Assembly: GCA_900549405.1 (NCBI GenBank)
Contig: URNZ01000062.1
Coordinates: 1-10,861 of the forward strand
Reading direction: 5' to 3'
Length of the DNA stretch: 10,861 nt
DNA from: an uncultured Eubacteriales bacterium
Lineage (GTDB): Bacteria; Bacillota; Clostridia; Oscillospirales; Oscillospiraceae
The translations under genes and the position numbers were made by a program. The notes beneath the pieces are model-generated. The model had not been told where the DNA came from, did no database searches, and saw nothing but the letters and a program-made list of their open reading frames with translations. Shown here piece after piece: positions 6,503 to 10,861 of the stretch (the first letter of the stretch is position 1; each line of letters begins with the position of its first letter).

Positions 6503-9500
6503 ATGGCGTTTCCTTTGACCCCGGAACAGCAGGATATCGTACAGGACCGGGGGGGCGAGCTGCTGGTGTCCGCCGCCGCCGGGTCGGGCAAGACAAGGGT
6601 GCTGGTGGAGCGGCTGCTGGACCGGGTGACGGAGGAGGGGCTGGACATTGACCGGTTCCTGGTCATCACCTATACCAAAGCCGCCGCCGCCGAGCTGCGC
6701 ACCCGGGTGGCCCAGGAGCTGGCCGTCCGTCTGGCCGAGCGGCCCCATGACCGGCACCTTCAGCGCCAGCTGACGTTGGTATACAAGGCGCAGATCTCCA
6801 CCATCCACGCCTTCTGCTCCGCCGTGCTGCGGGAGAGCGGCCACCTGCTGGACTTAGACCCCGACTTTCGCCTGTGCGACGAGGGGGAGGCCCAGGTGCT
6901 CATGGCCCGGGTGCTGGAGCAGACTCTGGACCGCCGCTATGAGGGCATGGACCTCCAGGGGCCCTTCGCCCAGCTGGTGGACACTCTGTCCGCCGGGCGG
7001 GACGACAGCCGCCTGGCCCAGATCGTGCTGGACATCGCCGGACGGGTGCAGAGCCACCCCGACCCCGCCCGCTGGCTGGGGGAGGAGCAGAGCCGCTGGC
7101 AGCTGGTGCCGGGCACGGACATGGAGGACACCCCCTGGGGGGCCATCCTGCTGGAGGAGCTGCGCCGCCGGTGTTATTGGTGTCGGAAGCGCCTGGGCCA
7201 GGCCCTGGACCTGGTGGGGGAGGACGAGCTGCTGAAGGCCAACTGCGCCCCCGCCCTGTACGAAAGCGCCGCCCGGCTGGACAAGCTGCTCTCCGCCCAC
7301 GGCTGGGACGAGACTACCGCCTGTCTGCCCATCCCGTTCCCCACCCTGGGCCGGAAGAAAAAGCGGGCAAAAGAGTTGGACGCCCAGGCGGAGATGGACG
7401 CCGCAGACCGGGCCGAGCGCATCAAGTCCATCCGCTCCCGGTGCAAGAAGCAGTTGGAAAAGCTCTCCGCCCTGTTCCAGGAGAACAGCCGGGAGCTGGG
7501 GGAGGAGCTGGCCCTGGCCCGCCCGGTGGTCCAGGCCCTGATGGACCTGACGACAGACTTTCTGGCCGACTATGCCAGGGAGAAGCGGCGGCGGGGGCTG
7601 GTGGACTTCTCCGACCTGGAGCACCTGACGGTGAAGCTGCTGCTGGATGACCAGGGCCAGCCCACCCAGGCCGCCCGCATGTGGGCCGATCGCTTTGAAG
7701 AGGTCCAGGTGGACGAGTATCAGGACACCAACCAGGTGCAGAACGCCATCTTCCAGGCCATCTCCCACCAGGGGCGCACCCTGTTCCAGGTGGGGGACGT
7801 GAAGCAGTCCATCTATCGCTTTCGTCTGGCCGACCCCACCATCTTTCTGGACAAATACCGCCGCTTCCCAGACGGAGCCAGCGCCCGGCCAGGCCAGCCC
7901 CGGCGGCGGGTGCTGTCCCGGAACTTCCGCTCCCGGCCCCAGGTGCTGCTGGGCTGCAACGACCTGTTCCGAAACGTCATGTCCGGGGACTTTGGAGAGC
8001 TGGACTACACCGAGGACCAGGCTCTGGTCCCCGGGGCGGCATTCCCCGACCCGGAGGGGGCGGACTATGCCCTGGAGCTGGACGTGCTGGACCTGGCCTA
8101 TCTGGGGGAGCAGAGCCAGGAGGACCGGGAGAACAAGGACCAGGCCGAGGCCCGCTTTGCCGCCCGGCGGGTGCGGGAGCTGCTGGACAAGCCCATGATG
8201 GTGACCGAGGGGGACCACCAGCGGCCCCTGCGGCCCAGCGACGTGATGATCCTGCTGCGCAGCCCCGGCGCGGTGCTGCACTACTACACCCGCGCCCTGG
8301 GGGAGGAGAACATCCCCTGGGTGGCCGACGGGAACGAGGACTTTCTGTCCACCACCGAGGTAAACGTGGCCCTGGCCATCCTGCGCCTGGTGGACAACCC
8401 CCGGCAGGACGTGCCACTGCTGGCCGCCCTGCGCTCCCCGGTGTACGGCTTTACCGCCGACCGGCTGGCCGAGCTGCGCGCTGCCGACCAGGGGGAGGAC
8501 TTCTATTCTGCCGTGGCTGCCGGGGCGGCCCGGGGGGAGCAGGACTGCGCAGACTTTTTGGACCAGCTGGAGCGGCTGCGCTTTGGGGCGGGAGACAGGA
8601 CCTGCCGCCAGCTCATCTGGCACATCTATGAGACGGCGGACCTGCTTGGCGTCTTCGGCGCCATGAACGAGGGGCGCAAGCGGCAGGAGAACCTGCTGTC
8701 CTTCTATGCCCTGGCCGGGCAAATGGAGGACGGGGGCTGCCGGACCCTGTTCCAGTTCCTGCTGCGGCTGGACCGGCTGCGCCAGACGGGGGGCAAGCTG
8801 TCCGCCGCCCGCCCCGCCCAGGAGGGGGAGGGCGTGTCCATCCTGTCCATCCACCGCTCCAAGGGGCTGGAGAAGCCGGTGGTGCTGGTGTGCGGCCTGA
8901 GCCGACGGCTGAACCGGGACGACCTGAAGGCCCCGGTGCTCTTCCACCCGGAGCTGGGCGTGGGCCCCAAAGGGCTGGAGCCGGAGCGGATGGTCCAGTA
9001 TCCCACCCTGGCCCGCCAGGCGGTGGCCCTGCGCCTTGACCAGGAGATGATGGCCGAGGAGCTGCGGCTGCTGTATGTGGCCATGACCCGGGCCCGGGAG
9101 AAACTGATCCTGTCCGTGGCCCTCACCGCCGGGAGCAAGACCTTGGCCGATCTGGGGGAGGACCTGTCTCTGCCTGTCTCCCCCATGACCCTGTCGGTGC
9201 AGCCCAGTGTGGGCCACTGGGTGCTGCTGTATGCCATGACCCGGCCAGAGGCCTCGCTCCTCCGCGCCCTGGGCGGTCCGGGACATGACGAGGACTTCCC
9301 GGACCCCGACATCGGCCCCGGCTGGGACATCCGCTGGGTGAACGATCTGAGCGAGGACCAGGCTGACCGGGACGGCGTTATATTCCGGGCGGAAGAGAAG
9401 GCCCAGGCGGACGACGGCCCGGAGCCGGATCTGTCCTGGCGCTATCCCCATCTGGCCCTGGCCGACGTGCCCTCTAAGGTGACGGCCACCCAGCGGAAGG

Positions 9501-10117
9501 GGCGGCCCCTGGACCAGGAGGCGGCGGAGGAGGGCATGTCCACCGACCTGCCCCAATCGGAACCCGCCATCCACCGCCCCCGCTTTGCTGCGGAGGAACG
9601 GGGCCTGACCGCCGCCCAGCGGGGCACCGCCCTCCACCAGGCCATGCAGTATCTCCCCCTGACCGGGGACCACAGCCCGGAGGGGGTGCGGGCGGAGCTG
9701 GACCGGCTGACCCGGGAGGGCTTCCTTACCCCCATGCAGCGCCAGGCCATCCGTCCGGCGGTGCTGTCCGCCTTTTTCCAGAGCGATCTGGGCCGGGCCA
9801 TGTGTGCCGCCCGGGAGTGCCGCCGGGAGTTTAAATTCTCCCTGCTGGTCCCCGCCCGGGAGTATGAGCCCCAGGCGGAGGTGGGGGAGGAGGTGCTCCT
9901 CCAGGGCGTCATCGACGCCTGGTTCGACGACGGGGACGGCGTCACCGTCATCGACTTTAAAAGTGATCGCATCCAGCCCGGGGGCGAGGCCCTGCGGGGG
10001 GAGGAGTACCGCCAGCAGCTGTCCGCCTACAGCCGCGCCCTGGAGGAGATCCTGGGCCGCCCGGTGCGGCGGCGGGTTCTGTGGTTTTTCGCCACCGGGC
10101 GGGCCTGGGACGTGTGA
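6503..10117 (+). CDS. addA: AddA (RexA), ATP-dependent helicase-nuclease subunit A
   Basis: The 1204-aa protein is the motor and nuclease subunit of AddAB, near the usual length of about 1230 aa. The UvrD-like superfamily 1 helicase motifs occur in order: Q motif (LTPEQQ, 5-10), Walker A AAAGSGKT (24-31), motif Ia TYTKAAAAEL, motif II VDEYQD with Asp404/Glu405, motif III VGDVKQSIYRFR (430-441), motif IV LSRNFRS, motif V SIHRSKGLE, and motif VI YVAMTRAR (858-865). The C-terminal RecB-type nuclease has His1045, Asp1138 (GVID) and Asp1151/Lys1153 (IDFKSD), followed by the QQLSAY helix. It unwinds 3'-5' and cuts the 3'-ended strand until Chi regulation. Start ATG 6503 has GGAGG seven bases upstream. 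It is the last gene of the operon, and its stop lies six bases from the convergent next gene. All key residues are present, so it should be functional. Confidence 0.97.
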   Translation: MAFPLTPEQQDIVQDRGGELLVSAAAGSGKTRVLVERLLDRVTEEGLDIDRFLVITYTKAAAAELRTRVAQELAVRLAERPHDRHLQRQLTLVYKAQISTIHAFCSAVLRESGHLLDLDPDFRLCDEGEAQVLMARVLEQTLDRRYEGMDLQGPFAQLVDTLSAGRDDSRLAQIVLDIAGRVQSHPDPARWLGEEQSRWQLVPGTDMEDTPWGAILLEELRRRCYWCRKRLGQALDLVGEDELLKANCAPALYESAARLDKLLSAHGWDETTACLPIPFPTLGRKKKRAKELDAQAEMDAADRAERIKSIRSRCKKQLEKLSALFQENSRELGEELALARPVVQALMDLTTDFLADYAREKRRRGLVDFSDLEHLTVKLLLDDQGQPTQAARMWADRFEEVQVDEYQDTNQVQNAIFQAISHQGRTLFQVGDVKQSIYRFRLADPTIFLDKYRRFPDGASARPGQPRRRVLSRNFRSRPQVLLGCNDLFRNVMSGDFGELDYTEDQALVPGAAFPDPEGADYALELDVLDLAYLGEQSQEDRENKDQAEARFAARRVRELLDKPMMVTEGDHQRPLRPSDVMILLRSPGAVLHYYTRALGEENIPWVADGNEDFLSTTEVNVALAILRLVDNPRQDVPLLAALRSPVYGFTADRLAELRAADQGEDFYSAVAAGAARGEQDCADFLDQLERLRFGAGDRTCRQLIWHIYETADLLGVFGAMNEGRKRQENLLSFYALAGQMEDGGCRTLFQFLLRLDRLRQTGGKLSAARPAQEGEGVSILSIHRSKGLEKPVVLVCGLSRRLNRDDLKAPVLFHPELGVGPKGLEPERMVQYPTLARQAVALRLDQEMMAEELRLLYVAMTRAREKLILSVALTAGSKTLADLGEDLSLPVSPMTLSVQPSVGHWVLLYAMTRPEASLLRALGGPGHDEDFPDPDIGPGWDIRWVNDLSEDQADRDGVIFRAEEKAQADDGPEPDLSWRYPHLALADVPSKVTATQRKGRPLDQEAAEEGMSTDLPQSEPAIHRPRFAAEERGLTAAQRGTALHQAMQYLPLTGDHSPEGVRAELDRLTREGFLTPMQRQAIRPAVLSAFFQSDLGRAMCAARECRREFKFSLLVPAREYEPQAEVGEEVLLQGVIDAWFDDGDGVTVIDFKSDRIQPGGEALRGEEYRQQLSAYSRALEEILGRPVRRRVLWFFATGRAWDV

Positions 10118-10123
10118 AAAAAA

Positions 10124-10375
10124 TCAGTCCCCCCGCTGGCCGGGCAGGTCCACCAGGACGATGTCCTCCCCAAAGCGGCGCACGGCGGACCAGGGGATGG
10201 TCCGGTCCGGTTCCCGGCCCAGCAGTCCCAGCAGCCGGGGCCTGCCCGGGACGATGAGGGCCGTGACCTGGCCCAGGTCGGTGTCCACCTCCAGATCTCC
10301 CACATAGCCGAACCGGGTGCCGTCGGCCAGACTGACCACCTCTTTATACCGCAGCTGTTCCATGCTTATATTCAT
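10124..10375 (-). CDS. YlmC/YmxH-family PRC-barrel sporulation protein
   Basis: The 83-aa product is a single PRC-barrel domain. It shows the family pattern LRYKEVVSLADGTRFGYVGD (8-27), then VTALIVPG, LLGREPD, and IPWSAVRRFGEDIVLVDLP near the C-terminus. These small proteins are widespread in endospore formers and are named after B. subtilis YlmC and YmxH; their molecular role is unclear, though some are linked to sporulation. ATG 10375 is preferred because a GGAGG (complement of 10386-10390) lies ten bases upstream. The internal ATG four codons on lacks one. A possible -10 (TATATT, complement of 10403-10408) precedes it, with no clear -35. Its stop is six bases from the convergent addA stop, with no room for a separate terminator. 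There is no signal or membrane segment. Confidence 0.88.
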   Translation of the reverse strand: MNISMEQLRYKEVVSLADGTRFGYVGDLEVDTDLGQVTALIVPGRPRLLGLLGREPDRTIPWSAVRRFGEDIVLVDLPGQRGD

Positions 10376-10419
10376 ATGGGCGCTCCCTCCTTATGTGTAT
10401 GAAATATATGCGCCCCAAG

Positions 10420-10471
10420 AAAAAACCATGCGCTCTGAAAGACGATGTGTCTGAAAGAGCGCATGGCTTTT
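10420..10471 (-). terminator. Hairpin terminator of the transporter gene, possibly bidirectional
   Basis: CCATGCGCTCT (10426-10436) pairs perfectly with AGAGCGCATGG (10456-10466). Inside, GAA faces GAA as a symmetric internal loop, then AGAC (10440-10443) pairs with GTCT (10449-10452) around a five-base loop. Read on the minus strand it is followed by six T (complement of 10420-10425) and lies just after the transporter stop at 10473, so it should terminate that gene. On the plus strand four T follow (10468-10471), so weaker termination of addA read-through is also possible. Confidence 0.85.
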
Positions 10472-10472
10472 G

Positions 10473-10861
10473 TTATGTCATCAGTCCACGCCGGACCAGG
10501 AAGTCGTGGGCCACGGTCTCTAGGTCCCGGCCCTCCACGTCCACGGCGTAGGTCATCTCCACCATGTCGGCGCTGCTGACCTGGCCGGTGAGCTGGCTGA
10601 GCACCTGCTCCAGCTCCGGGGTGTCGGTCCGGTGGCGGCTGAACAGGTCCTCCCGCACCAGAATGGCCCCGTTGTACTCCGGGAAGAAGCCCCGGTCGTC
10701 GGCCAGAATGGTCAGCCCCGCCCGCTTGTTCAGTCCGTCGGTGGTATAGACGATCATGGCGTCGAAGGCCCCCTGTTCCAGGGCCTGATATTTCAGCACC
10801 ACGTCCACAGCGGAGACGGTGCGGAAATTCAGCCCGTAGAACCGGGTGAAGGGGTCGAACT
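10473..10861 (-). CDS. Osmoprotectant-type ABC transporter substrate-binding protein, C-terminal part
   Basis: The frame is open to the window edge, so the start is missing; 128 residues remain before TAA. The fragment matches the last lobe of OpuAC-superfamily binding domains of the OpuBC/OpuCC/OsmF kind, which bind glycine betaine, choline or carnitine. Visible signatures are FYGLNFRTVSAVDVVLKYQA, then GAFDAMIVYTTDGLN (an acidic Tyr-containing ligand loop in the family), ILADDRGFFPEYNGAILVRED, and the C-terminal YAVDVEGRDLETVAHDFL. In many Clostridia this domain is fused to the permease; whether that is so here cannot be seen. It is normally an extracellular, membrane-anchored domain. The ATPase and permease genes should lie outside the window to the right. 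The substrate within the osmoprotectant group is not decidable from this part. A terminator hairpin follows the stop. Confidence 0.87.
   Translation of the reverse strand, partial: FDPFTRFYGLNFRTVSAVDVVLKYQALEQGAFDAMIVYTTDGLNKRAGLTILADDRGFFPEYNGAILVREDLFSRHRTDTPELEQVLSQLTGQVSSADMVEMTYAVDVEGRDLETVAHDFLVRRGLMT

Noticed and set aside
6854..9673. A 939-codon open frame on the minus strand opposite addA
   Set aside because: It lies wholly antisense to a gene with every AddA motif. Its product is rich in Gln, His, Gly, Leu and Val with no recognisable domain, as expected from the reverse complement of a GC-rich biased gene that rarely has stops.
10118..10170. Terminator for addA or for the YlmC/YmxH-family gene in the convergent junction
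   Set aside because: There is an A/T run next to the junction, but only a weak GC hairpin of three or so pairs could be drawn on either strand, not enough to call.
10391..10402. Sporulation-sigma-like -10 box (CATACACA on the minus strand) for the YlmC/YmxH-family gene
   Set aside because: It resembles a sigma-E type -10, but transcription from it would start inside or at the ribosome binding site and no matching -35 lies at the right distance. TATATT (complement of 10403-10408) is a slightly better but still weak candidate.
1..10861. Mobile elements, CRISPR, toxin-antitoxin or defence island
   Set aside because: No transposase, integrase, repeat array, paired small genes or terminal inverted repeats were seen. 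AddAB contributes to phage resistance in general, but here it is the ordinary housekeeping recombination enzyme.

Overview
The window is a GC-rich chromosomal segment whose third codon positions are mostly G or C. It carries AddAB (RexAB)-type recombination helicase-nuclease genes, a YlmC/YmxH-family gene linked to sporulation, a TepA/ClpP-like serine protease gene and purine-rich AGGAGG-type ribosome binding sites. Together these suggest a Gram-positive, probably spore-forming Clostridia bacterium. A GC-rich member of the Oscillospiraceae (Flavonifractor, Pseudoflavonifractor or Lawsonibacter-like) is my best guess. That assignment is inference from gene content and composition, not a search result.

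Layout, left to right. Positions 1-240 hold the 3' end of a small double zinc-ribbon protein, closed by a strong intrinsic terminator (257-292). Positions 367-1062 encode a TepA-like ClpP-fold protease with its own terminator (1079-1119). A new transcription unit then starts at an extended -10 promoter near 1152-1160. It runs through five closely packed plus-strand genes: addB (1197-4556), a stand-alone PII-like/NIF3-insert-type protein (4549-4878), an alpha/beta hydrolase (4932-5615), a pyridoxamine-kinase-like PfkB-family protein (5640-6473) and addA (6503-10117). Gaps inside this unit run from an 8-nt overlap to 53 nt, and each gene has a ribosome binding site. Six bases past addA the strand of the genes flips. 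A PRC-barrel YlmC/YmxH-family gene (10375-10124) and the C-terminal part of an osmoprotectant-type ABC transporter substrate-binding protein (10861-10473) are read on the minus strand, with a terminator hairpin between them.

How the genes work together. AddA and AddB form the heterodimeric helicase-nuclease that resects double-strand breaks for RecA-dependent repair in Firmicutes. All the diagnostic motifs of both subunits are present: the helicase motifs and nuclease of AddA, and the Walker A, nuclease and four FeS cysteines of AddB. The complex should therefore be active. The less usual point is that addB and addA, often adjacent in other Firmicutes, are separated here by three small genes with no obvious repair role that look co-transcribed with them.

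I see no tRNA, rRNA, CRISPR array, insertion sequence, phage gene or attachment site. No gene-free stretch exceeds about 135 bases. I found no clear undescribed system. The points worth a second look are the interleaved addAB operon, the stand-alone PII-like gene inside it, the almost abutting convergent gene ends, and a few leader or intergenic hairpins.
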